Source: Setaria digitata
Lineage: Eukaryota; Nematoda; Chromadorea; Rhabditida; Setariidae
DNA: 64,000 bases
Direction: 5' to 3'
NCBI GenBank assembly: GCA_003640385.1
Contig: RCAB01000028.1
Location: 124,001 to 188,000 of the forward strand
The notes beneath the pieces are model-generated. The model was not told where the DNA came from. It made no database searches and was given only the letters and a program-made list of their open reading frames with translations. The translations under genes and the position numbers were made by a program. Each line of letters starts with the position of its first letter. The stretch's first letter is position 1. Of this stretch, positions 1 to 13,961 are shown piece after piece.

Positions 1-3000
1 CTTTAACTATTGTTATTTAGAATTAAGCTCTCGTAAAAATAGAAGAAGCTATGAATTTTGAGAAAGTTAAACTTGGGGATTTTAGAGAGAAGAATATTTG
101 GTGATATTTACAGGATTTTTGTTTTATTTTTTTTCAGGCTTTGTTTAGGAAACGCATTATTCGAGCTTGTCAAACCATGGGATGAGTCACTGCAAATGAT
201 TCCATCATTTCTTCCCGGCATTTGTTGTCGTATGAGTGAACTTATCAATGCAGATATGAATACGGTAGTTATAGATATGGCACTAAAGGTATTGCATAAT
301 TTTTACACTTATTTATAAGGATTAGAAAGTGAGCCAATTTCTGTTTTAAATATTAGATTTAGATTTCAGATTCAACAGTGCTTGCAGGTTTCCTCTTTTG
401 GACTTTTCCAATATCACTTCATTTTCACTGAGCAGTAACAGACTTCATATATGAATCCTTGGAAGAGGTGCACTGTAAAATTTGTAAATCATAAAGTTTG
501 AAGAGTAGGAGGCACAAAACCACCCACTCACCGCAACTGATAAATGAATAATTATTTACAGATTTTTGGTTGCACTGTGTCAACTTGCTTAAGCGATTCT
601 GTCTTTCACGGAAAGAATGAAACGGGAAATCCAACAATTGTTGAAACTAAGCCCGGAAATTCTGAAACTACTTTTAAAAGGGATATTCCTGGTTATGTCG
701 AAGAATGCTGCAAGAATCTAAAGTTTCTGGTACGCACATTTCCGCAACTTGGTTTCCTTATACATTCTTATACTGCGATGAGATTAAGAATGCTCAGAAA
801 GTATGGTTATTGTAGTTGAATGGAGAAATTGTGAAAATTTTGAAGCTTATTGATACTCTATTTTGAACAAATCTACTGTAAAAGAGAATCATATGAAGTT
901 GTTCCAATAATTATTACAAAACGTATATAATATCTCAAATGTTTCCGGTCGTGGCTTCATTTTTTTTTCTTTTACAAAATAACCTGGTTTAAAAAGTTAG
1001 TTATGCCACTATTTAAGAAATGCGCTATAGTGTCAAAACTTCACGAAAAACGAGATTTAAATCAGTGTAATCTTTACTTGGCTCCATGAAACTGACTTAA
1101 AAACAAATTTTCAACTTATTTAAGCTTAGACGGATATCTTGCAAACTTGTTCGATATAACGATCATCGTGTTCGGCTTGCACTGCTCAATCTATTATATG
1201 ATGTTTACAAAGATTGCGCCATAACTCTTAGTTCCTTGACTGAAAATGTTTTGATCGATGTTGTTCTCTTGTTATTAAATGATCCATATGAAGAGTATGT
1301 TTGCAATTTTGCAACATTTTTTTTTCTGTATTTGCTCTATATCAATACAGTTTAACTCACTGAAGTAGTAAGTGCCATTGCTTTGATACTGGCTTCTTCA
1401 CCACATATTCTGCGCTAGAAGAAAAAAACTTGGCCACTTTTATAAGCAAATAATTATATTTTATTTATAACCATTTTCAGAATTGCTGCATTTTCGGGAA
1501 AAGTTAAAGAGTATTTAATGCATAGAGTAAAGGAAAACTTCATCAATCGTTTGAGAGAGCGTCTCTATTCATTATCTATTACAATACCTACCGAAGTTGT
1601 CATAAATGGAGATGTCGAAGGATGCTTGAAACAGGTAAGAGGAGGAAAGTTTTTGTTTTAGTGTTGGTGAAAAAAACCTTCGGATATTTTCTATTTGTTT
1701 GTCTATACTTATTTAACATAAAAAAATTGAAGAGCTGCAAACAGAATTATAGTGAACATAGTTTGTCGTTGCATGAATATTTCTTTGAGGAAAGAATTTC
1801 ACTTTGATTATTGAAGGTGCACTTGTTAGATATATTTGATTTTAACTGAGCAACACTTTCATAAATCGTTCTTAGCAGTAGGCAGCAACTGAAATAAAAT
1901 AGTTTTGTTTTTTAAACAAGAAAATTTTCATGCTTCAGATTTTTAGCAGACGTGCAGGTAACTTCCGGGGAAAGAAATTGAAAAATTAAAGTCTTTCAAT
2001 TTCCAGTTACTCGGAGCGTTATTTGCTGTGAATCCTGAATACAATAACTTTTTGCTGGGTGGGAAGTTACCTGAACATTTAACATTCGCACTGTCATCTA
2101 CTCTTCGACTGAATGTTAAACGATTACGTCTGAGCCGTGAAGTTACTGAGAAGAGCAGTGTTTTAGGCAAGTAATTTTTCAAACGATTATAAACATGTTT
2201 CGTTAACGTCGTCGTTTATTCTGCAATGTAGAATGTTTTGGTACTTTCTAACTAAAGTTGTTAGGTACCAGTGCTTTTATCCTTAGCGGACTATTTACAA
2301 ATCAAAATCTCTCCTTCCTTTAGAGATATATCAAATCACTTTTTTCTAAATCGTTTTTCAAAAATTTCGACACTTACCTTTGCAGGTGTAATAGACGACT
2401 TGCCACTTGTATGTAATGTCGAAAAGAAAACTGTCAGTCAAATCGCTGTACTTTTAACCTCGAGTAAACAATCTCATGCAAGCAACTTTTTTGTGTTTTT
2501 GAATCCATGAATGTTGTTAACTTCAAATATGAGAATTTCAGAATGAAAGTGGTTCATTGCTGTTGCAGTTTTCTTTAAAAGGAAATATCGTTTTTGTCTT
2601 AGATTTTTTTCTTGACTTTCTTGATAAGACCGTGAGTTATAGAGTGATTCTATTAAAAAATGATTTATAAAAATTTTCAGGTTCTCCTAGATTGTATTTC
2701 TACAAATGTTGAACATACTAAACGGTTGGAGGAAATAACAGGCAGTTATCATCTCGCTGTATATTTTTTACGTGCAGCTTGTACGCAAAGTTCGAAACCA
2801 ACTGAAAAATTTGTTGACATTTTACAAGTTCTGGTTGAACAAGCCATTGCTCTGTTAGAAAAAATCGACATACATCATCCACCACGAGACGATATTGTCG
2901 AAGGTTAATCTTTGAATTTTTCTTGTATGGAGTGGAGCTCTAACTTGTCATTAATATTGCGCTATGTCCAAAAATTACTGGATTTACAGATGATAACGAC

Positions 3001-5550
3001 GAACAAGGTAGTGAGAGTTGTCTGGTCACAGTTTTGTTATCATTTTGTGCTGCTGCCTTCATTTGTACACCCTCTGTTTTTCTATGCCAAAAGGTTAAAT
3101 TATTTACTTTTTCCAAAATAATACTGTGATGAACTTTAAGGAAGAATAAAAATTTTTTTAATGACTTTTTTTTAATAAAAATTTTTTTTTTTTAATTTTT
3201 TTAATGACTTTAAGGAAGAATAAAAATTTTTTTAATGACTGATCTGTTCTAAGTTTGCCATTCCTCATTCACCAGATTTGTCAAAATTTCATTTTGTGAC
3301 TTAATTCAAAATTCATTAATTTTGATGAAGTGAACTCTGAACTCTCTATATAAAAAGAGTATTCTTAAGCTTTGTAGTTTGTCCGACGCTTTCTAATCTC
3401 GTATTTCAAAGCTTGAGACGGTTGAAAATCAACTCCAACTTGTTTGTGCTCTATTTTATTCTTGATCTCTCTTAATTTTTGTTATGATCTCACTGCAGTT
3501 AATGAATGAAACTTTGTTTGAAATATTTGAATGGACAAAATCATCGTATCCAATTTGCGCAGAAAGTGCTGAATATGCTTTAAAAGCTGCTACCTTGGTT
3601 CGTTATATTTACAGTTTCTTTGGAAGACAGTATGAAGCCAATTTTGTATGTGATGACTTTGTACAGTCTTTTTTGCATTGGTCGGTTCCGGGTAAAATTA
3701 AGGAACATCACATTATTTTGATTCATTTGTCCTTTTTTTTTTTTTTTTTTTTTTTTTCGAACTTGTGCAAAGGTTAAATTGTTATTGTAAAAATTAAAAA
3801 TTTAAAGACAAGCTGATATTAAGTTTTGAAATATTTCCGAGGTTTTTTATGGTAAGCAAACATTTTATTGAATTCATCATTTTTAGTTCTTTTCAGGCAG
3901 CGGGAGAAGCTGACACATCCTCTCTTTGTGTAACGTACGGAAAATATCTTCTGCCAAAAATAGCTATTCGTTCTAGAATCTCTAACAACAACTTCCGTAC
4001 CCCTTGTGTATTATCTTCGTTGTTGGATCACTGCGATAGTCCTGAATTGTTCGGGATCACAAACCACGTTGTTGAAGAACTTCTACTTGGAGTTGACTTA
4101 GGATCACAGGTAACAATCTCCTGTTGTGGTTATATTTGTCTGTTTGGAATATTTCATACTCATTTTCTTTCAGGAATATTTAATTTTGATCCTCAAAGCC
4201 ATGCTCAGTTTTGGAATGGCTATTGGAAAGTGGTTTCGTGATGTTAGGCCGCAAAAAATAGAATATGATGACGAGGATCTGGATAAGAAAGTCCCAAAAC
4301 CTGATTTTGTTGTATCTACAAACAGTATTTTAAAACGGTATGTGTAGCTGTACTTTTAGTTGTGCCAGTTTTTGAACACACTTGAATATAGACCTACCAT
4401 CGTTACTGATATATGTGATAAAATAATTATGAAATTTAGTTCGATATCTTTTCCTTCAGAACGAAGCACCTTCTCTTCTCGTGCCACGTGCCAGTTCGCT
4501 TATTGGTTCTGAGGATCTTGGATATATGTCTGAAAAATTTACGGCATTTCCCAGATGACTATCTACCAATGATTCATGAGAATTGGCCAGCAGTTTTAGA
4601 TTGCCTTCGAGAAAAAAACTTAAATGTTCGATTGGGTGGATTTCAGGTTCATGCTTGAATTTCTCACTTTGTTGTTTTTACTTATCGCACCCATTAGAAT
4701 CATGTGAAGTAAGGGAGCTTCATTTTAAGGTCTTTCTTGGCGCTTAGTTTTCAAGTTTTTTAGTTTTATACTCATTTTCTAGTGGACTTCTTTTGCTGTT
4801 TTCATATCTTAGTCTTGTCTTTTAATTCGGGTCAGTTTTTTTGTTTACTACTTCATAATACTTACATAATTATTAAATCCGTTTTATATTTTTGTTACTC
4901 AGGTTGAATGCTTATACACTACTCTAGTAATGTTATCTTTTATCTATTTTTCTATGCTTCAAGATAACTTCACTTTACAGGTCGTTGTAATAATGTGTGA
5001 ACTTTCCGGTAGTTTCTGTTACCGTCGTTTCATCCCTGAGGTGTGGCCAGCAATTCTTAAATTCATGCTTGAGCAAAGTGCTTCAAGCATCAATAGCCAA
5101 GGAGCTTATTTACATTCTGCTGCTTATAAATTTCAGAAAATTGTTTTGGAAAAGTAAGTGTTACGAGTATTTTGACATGTTAATTGGAAAAAATTTCCCT
5201 TTCCTTATCTGATTAGAACTAGAAACAAACAGCGACATAAACTTAGAACGTTTGTTTGAGTGGATGTGCAAAGTTGTTAACGAACGTCAGTCATCGTTTT
5301 GCACGGACTATTAGATCTAATTCACTGTATTTCACAGCATAGATTTATTTCTTTAAGGAGTACTTTTTATAGTTTGGGCGCTGTTTTTTGTAATATCGAA
5401 GCACGTCGTACAGATTGGGAAAGTGCTATAAAAATGGCTAAAGCATATTGCGATGTTTCACAACCTGAAGCGTTGCAAAATGCATCGAAAAATTTGCTTT
5501 TCTTGTGTGAAACGAAATCAAAGGATAAAGCTCATGAAACTCAAATGTGA
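1..5550 (+). CDS. TTI1: TELO2-interacting protein 1 (TTI1), 3' part of gene
   Basis: This is the C-terminal part of TTI1; the 5' end lies outside the window. TTI1 is a HEAT-repeat scaffold that with TELO2 and TTI2 forms the TTT co-chaperone for maturation of PIKK kinases (ATM, ATR, mTOR, SMG1). Recognisable exons lie at about 138-288, 560-729, 1130-1295, 1481-1634, 2008-2170, 2390-2512 (uncertain), 2681-2891, 2989-3007, 3499-3643, 3898-4109, 4175-4340, 4460-4647, 4981-5154, 5217-5281 and 5389-5550, joined by GT-AG introns with TTTCAG-like acceptors. The identifying segments are the last ones: LRHFPDDYLPMIHENWPAVL, then VWPAILKFML, AYLHSAAYKFQKIVL, and a final AYCDVSQPEALQNASKNLL that parallels the end of vertebrate TTI1. 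The stop is TGA at 5548-5550. Family assignment is confident; individual exon edges in the first half are approximate. Confidence 0.8.
3120..3240 (+). repeat. AT-rich tandem duplication in a TTI1 intron
   Basis: Two near-identical blocks, starting near 3132 and 3208, read ACTTTAAGGAAGAATAAAAA followed by a T run and AATGACT. They are separated by T/A homopolymers. This is a local slippage-type duplication inside an intron, with no coding signal. Confidence 0.7.
3731..3757 (+). repeat. Poly-T tract in a TTI1 intron
   Basis: An uninterrupted run of about 26 T follows the exon ending near 3643 and precedes the acceptor at 3897. It lies within the intron. The exact length should be treated with caution because homopolymers are error-prone. 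Confidence 0.8.
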
Positions 5551-6688
5551 TCAGCGTTATAATTTGGCAATAAATATGACTAAAATGCAATAAAATAGTG
5601 AAGATATTGGGTAGCCTGATTTTTTGGATCTTTTTTTTTCATTGTAATTAACACTGTTGTAATAGATATATAAATCACTGCATAAAGTTAGGTATTTGTT
5701 ACTCATCACACAAAATGAGAAAATAATTGTGGTGTCCCATTTTCATTGCCCTGAACTGAGGTTCAACGGCAAGGTCGAGCATTGCCAGTACTGAATGTTT
5801 CGAGTGCAAGGATTTCAGAAAACACTGAGGTGGTTTGGGAGACGCGAGGGTTCATGTGAAAGGCAACTATCACAAAAGCATTATGGAAGTGAAAAAGTCT
5901 GGGCGTTTTTCATCCACATTGTAAAAAGGAAAGAGTTTGAAGGAAGTGTGTGGTAATTTTTTGTATATCAAAGAGAATGATCGAAATGTTGAATTTCAAG
6001 AGAGGTGCGCGAGGAATTTTGCAAATAAATAGTATTGTGGTGAAGGTGTGCCACTTTTTTCTGAAGGACGTTGGAATTTGTAACCTGACTCATCTCATCT
6101 TTGTGTCAATGTTCAGAGTTTCATATGATCTGTTTGACGTTTCTAATGTTTTCAATGTGATTTATAATCCGAATTGCTAATTATGGAGATTAAAAATATC
6201 TCCTAAATGATAAAAGTACTAGGTGTTTTTCGCTCCGATTGATTGTTTGAAATTATTATCATTTAAACAAAAATGATCACTGATAATGATGACCTTCATT
6301 ATCAATGTTAGCAGGGTTATATAAAAAGCCGCACATGTTCAAATGTTTGATGAATGTAATTAAAGAGTAATTAGAAGTGGCATAGAAATGCATCAAAGGC
6401 AAAGTTTTGAACTGAAATTAGGGCGTACCACATTCATCTTTCATTTATCTAAACGATGGAAACGATGAGAAGAATGACTTTGTTGCGGAGGTCAAGTAAA
6501 AGCTCGTGCTATGATATTCCAATTAACTTCTCCATCCAGTGTCTTTTTCAGGACGTTTGCTTTTTTCTTAAATTTACTCCTAGAAAAAAAAAAAAGAATT
6601 TCTAGAAACTATTTTCATTCTTGACATTTCTTTAATTTGTTTGTAGTAATTTGCTGGAGAAAGTGAAAGAGAAAGAAAAAGGAAGGAA
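5551..6688. other. Intergenic: TTI1 to EMI/fasciclin gene
   Basis: AATAAA-type signals at about 5568 and 5589 follow the TTI1 stop and could direct 3' end formation. The rest holds only short ORFs of random character. A purine-rich stretch (GAGAAAGTGAAAGAGAAAG) sits just upstream of the next gene's ATG. I see no other structure. Confidence 0.6.
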
Positions 6689-9600
6689 ATGGTTCGAAAT
6701 TCATTTCTCTTCCTCATTGTTACATTGATACCGTTGTACAAAGCAGAACCTTACTTAGCGTGGATTCAAAACGATGGCAGAGAAAGCTTTAATCCTTTCG
6801 AAACTCTCTTTTCCAAACTTTTCAGCATCACACAGGTTAGTTAGCTTCGTGGAAATAGGACGAATTTCAGTTGAATTGCTCGAAGTTGTGGTAGCCATAG
6901 TTTCAAAAGAAAATATTTTGTTTGTAGAATCTCCACACAATGGATGATGCTTTTGATATTGTTACCGATGAAGGACGAATGCAAGTTCACGACAATTTTG
7001 GTACTGCAGCCAATAAAGTGAAACCTTGTATTTTATATGATCTAACTAATAGCATAATATCACAGCCATGTTTCTAATTTCAAATACTTTTATCGCTTTT
7101 AACTAATATTTCAATCCTCAGAAATGATTTGAAAGTTTTGTAAGTTAAAAGGTAATCTAGTCCTCTGGGGATTAATCAAGTACCACGATTTCTAGTTAAG
7201 AGTAGAATTGAACTGTTTGTTATTGAAATAAAAAGCTACTTTTCCTTCACCTGTAGGAACTTTAAAAATAACGAGAGTCTTTTTGGTCTTTTACAAAGAG
7301 CGTTTTGCAATCATTTCTCATTTCCAGCGGTTTGCATTACACGAATATTTTCCTGATTTCACTTGCTTAATGAACTTTTAAGGCCAATGAATTCTTCGAG
7401 CAGATGATTTCTTTTCTGAGTGGCAAGAATAATCGACACGTAGTAGAAGGAAAGTTAAACACAGAATTCGGAAAAGAACGACCAACCTTCCGTAAAGAAA
7501 TTCTTACGATTGAGTTCGTATATTTGACTTAGTTTCATCAAAGGAAATCAATTAGATTAGTCGATACTTCTTTCATCTGAATATTTTTAAAAAATTCTAA
7601 AATTGCCGGACTAATTTCACAATTTTTTATCCATTCATACAAATAAATTTCAAAAATACAAAATCTACTCAGTATCAGTGAATAGAAAATTTTCTACTGA
7701 TTACATCCGTCCTAATATAGTGCATTCGGCTGACCAAAAAAATCAAGTTAGATGCTTCAACAATCAACTAAGTCTACAGTTCCTTTAGCTGGAATTAGGT
7801 AAGCGCTTTCCTACTTCTAATCAATTAATCAATCAACTAACAGGAAATTACTTTTAAAGGTTTTCCATAGTAATGGTTAATTAAAAAAAAACTAAATAAA
7901 TTCCTGCCATAATAGAAATGAGCCTAAGCACTAAAGTCTAAGTAAGCTTGGCCTAAATTTTCCTTTGTTTGTTCACGATAGATACTTCCAAAGCTGCAGA
8001 ATGACTCTACAGCATGAGGTACAGCACTGAAAAGGGGATTTAATTTTGGAAGATTATTGGTAGAGGTCAGAATCTTAGGAACAAATTTCTCAGTGAACAG
8101 ACTGAGCAGCACAACATCGCCTCAAGAATGCAAACAACATAAATAGGTAGTACTTCAAGGGGGTTAGGATGAACTGCCGGAAGGAATGAAACATCATTTC
8201 GGAAGGTCAGAGTGAACTGCCGGGAGGAATGAGACATACTTACTCACCCTTTCGATCACAAAAACCAAAAGTTAGTGAAAAGAACTGTCCGTAATTACAT
8301 GAAGCTGCAAGCATATTAAGACACTTATGAAAATGATAGGAGGTCAAGAAAGTGATATCATTCTGATAAAAACAAGAAATGTTTTAAGATAATTAAGGCA
8401 TTTCCGAATCATAGTTTGTACAGTAAAAGAGAATACTCAGTGCAGAAATTGCCTAATGTTGGCTGAATTAAATTTCTTTCTAAAAGGTCCTCAAAAATAT
8501 TTACAATTTTTGTTGACAGAATAAAATGAGTGAAAGGAACTTTCTTTCCGTATAGATCCATTTTATACAACGTTCACCATTTAGACAACACGTTTGTGTA
8601 CGAGAGAAAAAAGTGGCAATACCACGTGAAACTTCTGAATCAGTTTGCACGTCGTATAAACACGCAGTCCGTTGTCTTCTGGGTGACATCAATGAGACAC
8701 TGATACGGTTGATTGAATGCTGCGATGGGTATCATACAACAGATATTAAGAAAGGATGCACTGCATGTTTGTTATCTTTTCCGTCAATGAATTCAACTAG
8801 TACATCCATCGGTTGTGTCAAAGGTCACCATTTCAGATGATGATTCAGCGACTTTGGATAAACTTCTGTACGGAAAAGATGTCTGCACGAAAGGACTGGA
8901 ATTGAAGAATACAAAATTTACAACCTTGCTGATACCAAGCAATGAATCCTCCTGCACAACGGTATGATTTCACACTACAAATTACTGCAAGGCTGTTGTT
9001 TTCAAGTTTTATCCCTTAGTTTTTTTTGTTCTTTTTTGTGCAAAAATTTCCAAAATGAGTATGCAGAGAGGGAATGCTTCTTTTTCTTAAACTGGAACTT
9101 TCAAAAGTTGCTTAGTTCACATTTTGAAATACTAGTTTTTGAGATTTTCCAACTTTTGCTGTATAGTGAAACAGGAAGCATTTCTGCATCGGTAAGATAA
9201 ATCATATTCATATCTGAAATTAAAACATCGATTTTGCAGGAGAGTAGTGAGAGTAGGAATTGGGATGAATACATTTTGGAGGAACCATACCGTACTTATG
9301 AAATGTTGAATTCTCAGAAACTACCGACACGTAAAGCAGGAACTTTTGTTATTGTATCTATAAATCCCGATCCGAAGCAAACTGATGACAAAGTAGTCAT
9401 GACTTATTTGACAAAGTAGTCAAATCACTCCCATTATTTCATTCAATTAATTTGCCTGCGACGAAAATTTGCCTTCATCTTATTTTTAATTGCCTTTATT
9501 TGAATGAATGTCAGCTCCAGGAGTGTTAGATAATTCTTTTTCACTCTCGTGTATCAAATTTACCCACAAAAAGGCAAGTAAGAAGTGACCGCTTTCTCTC

Positions 9601-12318
9601 TGTTCCTTCTATACTCTTAATTGAACAAATACAATTTTCAAATTCCAGCCTCTTCTGAATTGCATCAAAATAATAGATGAAGATTTGACATGGAAAAATG
9701 GTACAATACAATTACTAAGCGGACCACTACTACCAACAACAACTCAAACGCTTCTAGATATAATCACAACTGATCCCGATTTCTCCGCATTTAATGCTTG
9801 TAAGTTTCACATCCTGAATTTTCTGATTGCTTCCTGGAGTAAAAGTTTCCTTTGATGACTTCTTTCCAAATTAAAAATAAATCAAAAAAGGAATCAATTC
9901 ACTTTCTTTTTTAATGCTTTTCAGTGTTAAGTGATGATCTTCGAGAACGTCTTGCATCAAATGATCTCATTTCCACCGTGTTCGTTTTTAGCAATGAAAC
10001 ATTTATGTCACTACCTGCGTCACTTCAAACACGTATGCAACGAAGAAAACACTGCTCAAGAGGTAGTTCTTTTACACTGTTTTTTTTTTTTTTCGCAAAC
10101 TAAATTTCACGATAATTTCACGATCTCTTCATAGAACTGATCAAAGAACACGTATATGATGATATGCTCTGCTCAACTTTAAAAGAAGCTGAAATAAAAT
10201 CCATCGCTGGTAACAAACATCACTTTCACACGCAGGTTCAGATTTTCATTCACTTATTTTGGCAAATAAAAGACTGAGTTCATGCAAAAAAAAGTCAAAA
10301 CCGATGCAAGCTGAGAAAATTGTGATTTTTATTACAGTTATAAAGAGAAAATATGTAAGTAAGAATCATTTAGCTCGACATAAACAACACACAGCTGAAT
10401 TATTTGGATAATAATCGACTTCTGGATACTGATCGAGTGGCTTCAAATGGCGTCATTCATGTCATCGAAAATATCGTGCTTTCGGAAAAAGGTAAATCTA
10501 CGCTTAATTTTTATTCGACTAATGAGTTCAAAACTGTTTTCCTTTAATCGCATACATCTTATGACAGCTAAATATTCGTTCTGGAATTTGTTAAGTATTG
10601 GAAAAATAACGAGGACAATCTTCGTTTAATGGAAAGTTATATTAGTTTAGTTTAATTTATTGAAAGAGAAAAGAAATAAACAGACCAAAAATTACTAAAA
10701 AAAAATACTCAATATTTATCTGTTAATCTTTCAGTTGCGGTGGATCTGTCTAACCACCTAGGGGTTCCCGAACGAGAGTTTATAGAAGTCGCTGAACGTC
10801 ATATCGGTTACGAAATTGAACCAAAAGCTATCTTTGTACCACCCGGTGATTCTTTCCAGGTTTTCCCCCCTTTTGTATTTTGCTTCCGCATTAGTAAACT
10901 ACAAATACGACAGATGCAGTTCGTGGAAAACTAAAAAGTTTGCATCAATTAATGATACTCATTGGTAAGCCTGACTTATTGCTGTTACTTGATAGGCCCT
11001 CTTCATTTTTGAAATTTTCCGCACTCTTAGTTCTTCTTTTAATAAATAAAGAGTACCATACCGCATCAATCAGACAAATTTTCTTCTGTTCAAATTTTCA
11101 GCTTTATTTTCAGAATTTAACAGATGAAAAGTCGTTTGTTCTGAATCATGTAGCCATAAGCGATTCACACGTTACAGATAAACTAATCAAAACAGCACTC
11201 GGTTCAAAGGTTAATTTCTGATTAATTTTTAACCACTGACAAAAATCAAGCTCCAAAACTTTTTAATTACTTTGGACCAATTTAACTCGCCATTACTAAA
11301 TTATTTTGTAAATTCAGATCCCCTCATTAATCAATTCTACGAGGCCATTTTTCGGTTGCGCAGAAATAATAAAACCACCAACGAAATATTGCGGCACCAC
11401 TATTTATTCCATTGATAGTGTATGAATTTTTAACCTTCCTCCCTCTTGTATCAGTCATACTTCCACCTCAGAAATACCTCACATATCCTAGTATTATACC
11501 ATCTTTCACCAAAAAGCTGGATCCCATCTTTTACTAGCATATTTTCTCAAATTTCCATACTCATTTCTTTGAATGTAATTAAGAAATCTAACAAAATTTA
11601 GTCATTACCGAAGACTACGTATACATTGGAAGAGCTGATTACCAGTAAGCCTGAATTTTCTGTGTTTGCCTCGTTGCTAAATTATAGCAACGTTGATCTG
11701 AAGAACAATGGACCATTCACTGTTTTTCTACCTTCCAATGATGCACTGTCAAATAATCAAATTCGACTACTGAGAGTGAATAAAACGCTGGCCAACGACT
11801 TCATTCGTAGACATCTCTTTGAAGGTATATATTATAGAATTTATTCAAATTACAGTATGATATATGAATGATTTTCCTTACTTTATTTCTTACTTTACAG
11901 GGTTTTTCTGCTCGAAAAGTCTTCTGATAAAAACAAGTGATCGGGAGCTTCCTATAGTTTTAAAAAATTTCAACGGTGAATATTACGATGGTCGTAGAGT
12001 AGCAAAGGAGGCAAAACTGGATGGCACTGATTTACAGGTTAGTGAAAAAGTCTCAAACAATCGTAGCATGAATTGTGAAATAATACACGGGATATATTCA
12101 TCCAATCAGACATGTATTGCAACAAGTTATACAGTTCTGTAGTGTTACAGTACTGCTCATTCTAATCTGTCTACACACTATTGTTTAAACCTTTAAAGAG
12201 AAATGAAATTGAAAATATGCAGGATAAACTGGCGGTGAACGGTATCCTACATACACTGGACAGTCCACTACAAAGTGAAACTTCACACAGATATCGCTCA
12301 CTATGTTCAGTGTTTTGA
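6689..12318 (+). CDS. Secreted EMI and fasciclin (FAS1) domain protein, TGFBI/periostin-like
   Basis: Fifteen exons join in phase to about 663 aa, close to the length of vertebrate TGFBI: 6689-6835, 6928-7017, 8556-8766, 8837-8961, 9240-9392, 9649-9799, 9925-10062, 10135-10235, 10395-10491, 10735-10859, 11114-11209, 11318-11419, 11602-11824, 11901-12037 and 12223-12318. The N-terminus MVRNSFLFLIVTLIPLYKAE is a signal peptide. Residues about 90-150 form an EMI (CROPT) domain with HVCVRE, YKHAVRC and the diagnostic ECCDGY...KKGCTA. Roughly four FAS1 domains follow, seen from boxes such as FTTLLIPSNES, SNGVIHVIENIVL, FTVFLPSNDAL and VNGILHTL. Such proteins are extracellular matrix or cell-adhesion factors. 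The intron before 8556 is long (1.5 kb) and could hide a small exon. The family call is strong; I know of no established role in nematodes. Confidence 0.85.
8155..8235 (+). repeat. Imperfect direct repeat in the long intron of the EMI/FAS1 gene
   Basis: GATGAACTGCCGGAAGGAAT near 8168 recurs with a few changes as GTGAACTGCCGGGAGGAAT near 8211, each followed by GA(A/G)ACAT. It is a two-copy repeat of about 27 bp with a 43-bp offset, inside the 7018-8555 intron. Function is unknown. Confidence 0.6.
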
Positions 12319-13961
12319 TTCCATTTCATAAATGATCCCATTTCCGTGGCACAATATAATGTAATACTTGCGTTACTGTTTGCTAATACCTGATAATAGA
12401 AAATAAAAGTACTTGAGAAGGGCATTAAAATCACCTGAACTGCAGCATGACATAGATCCAATAGTGAAATACTTCAACATAGTACTAGGAGGAGTACGAG
12501 TTAAAGCTATTAATTTTGCAATTCATCATAGTTAATGACATGTGCACAACTAACAGGTTGGTAAGGTAGTAATCAAGTACTAAAATAAGTGGCATTTGGT
12601 AGAAGTTAACATGCTAACAAGCAGTATGTGCACTGGGGAACTTTCTTCAACCGGTGAGGCTCACTATGGTCTCAGGAAGTATTTAACACAATACAGCCAA
12701 GTAAATCCAAATAGAGGATAAGTAACTACAGTACAAGGCACAGACTTTAAGCGTACTACTACTTTCGGAGAGAGACACGTGAGGTCACAACGCAGTGGCC
12801 AAGGGAGACGCAGCTGGCTACGTACTATGGGATTGCAACCGTCACATTGGGCATGTTACATTTAACGATTTCAAATGACAAAAATGGCGGGAAGATTACA
12901 ATCAAATTTTTTCATGTGGAGACAATTGCTTATAAGGGGAGTGAACGTGGAGAGGAGTGCGAGGTTTGAGGTCAGGGGAGAGGTCGGGGTATTCGTTGGA
13001 CTTACTAGTGAGTACTTCAAGTTTTACGAAATATTGTCTGGTCTAATGTATCTAATAACTATTACTGCAAATGTCCTTAAAGACTCTAATGAATGGACCT
13101 CAGCGAATTACTTCAAGTTTTTCTGTAAATTTTTTGCAGGATTGCTTTTTTACAACAGTAAAATCGGCGAGGAATATTGTAAGCTAATATTACAAACATA
13201 ATATGGGACGAATTTCACTGAAAAATCGGCAAGACTTTCCGAATTTCATGAAAAACGAAGAAAATTTGAAGTCTATGATAGTGATTCCATTAACTGTAAA
13301 GAAGGGACTGAACTTCAAATTAAAAAGAAACCGCTGAAGAATATTACTGGATATATACAACTGACTCAATGATTTTTACTTTTGCTATCGATAATGTTTC
13401 TGGAAAAATTTTAAATTTCCTCTTGATATTCTATAAATTCATTTTTACAAATATAATGAAGTTTTTGCAAATATGATAAAGATTGGAGGGCAGAAATATT
13501 TATATTTATGTCTATTTATTCATCCTTTTTTTTGGTTAAAATTTGCCCACCATTTCGCTGAAGAGCTGTCTTAATGGTATTATAGTATTATAGGTGTGGA
13601 AAACTGTTTTTATATCAATTTTAGTCCGGCCGCAAGGTGCTTTCCTTCCTTAATGGAAAGAAATTTAAAAAAGATAAAAAACTTGTATTAAAAAAGAAAC
13701 ATTAATCTTACTTTTTTAAATAACATTCTTCTGGCAATTTTATTTTCGATCATCTGAAGTGTTGCTGCTCTACTCTTACCGTCGCTGTCCGAAGATGATT
13801 TTGTAGAAATGTGTTATTCTGTACGAAGCCAAAAAATTGTGGTTATCCAACACTAGTTGAAACATTCGTCGTAGTCAAAATTCATTCTTTGCCAGTAAAT
13901 TAATAAAAATTGACAGGGGAAGTGAAGTTACTAGAACTTTTCATCACTGAGTCAATTTCAG
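12319..13961. other. Intergenic: EMI/FAS1 gene to unknown protein gene
   Basis: No convincing gene is seen. An open frame of 108 codons at 12875-13201 (+) lacks splice context and resembles no family I know. Two related phrases, AGTACTTCAAGTTTT near 13013 and ATTACTTCAAGTTTT near 13108, hint at an old local duplication. The missing first exon(s) of the downstream gene probably lie at the right end, for example around 13770-13850, but I could not fix them. Confidence 0.5.

Noticed and set aside
8767..8800. Apparent 34-base mini-intron in the EMI/FAS1 gene
   Set aside because: A normal 70-base intron ending at CATTTCAG (8836) restores the same phase and a good FAS1 start, so no unusual intron is needed.
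12875..13201. 108-codon ORF in the intergenic region
   Set aside because: No splice sites, start context or domain similarity; length alone is weak evidence.
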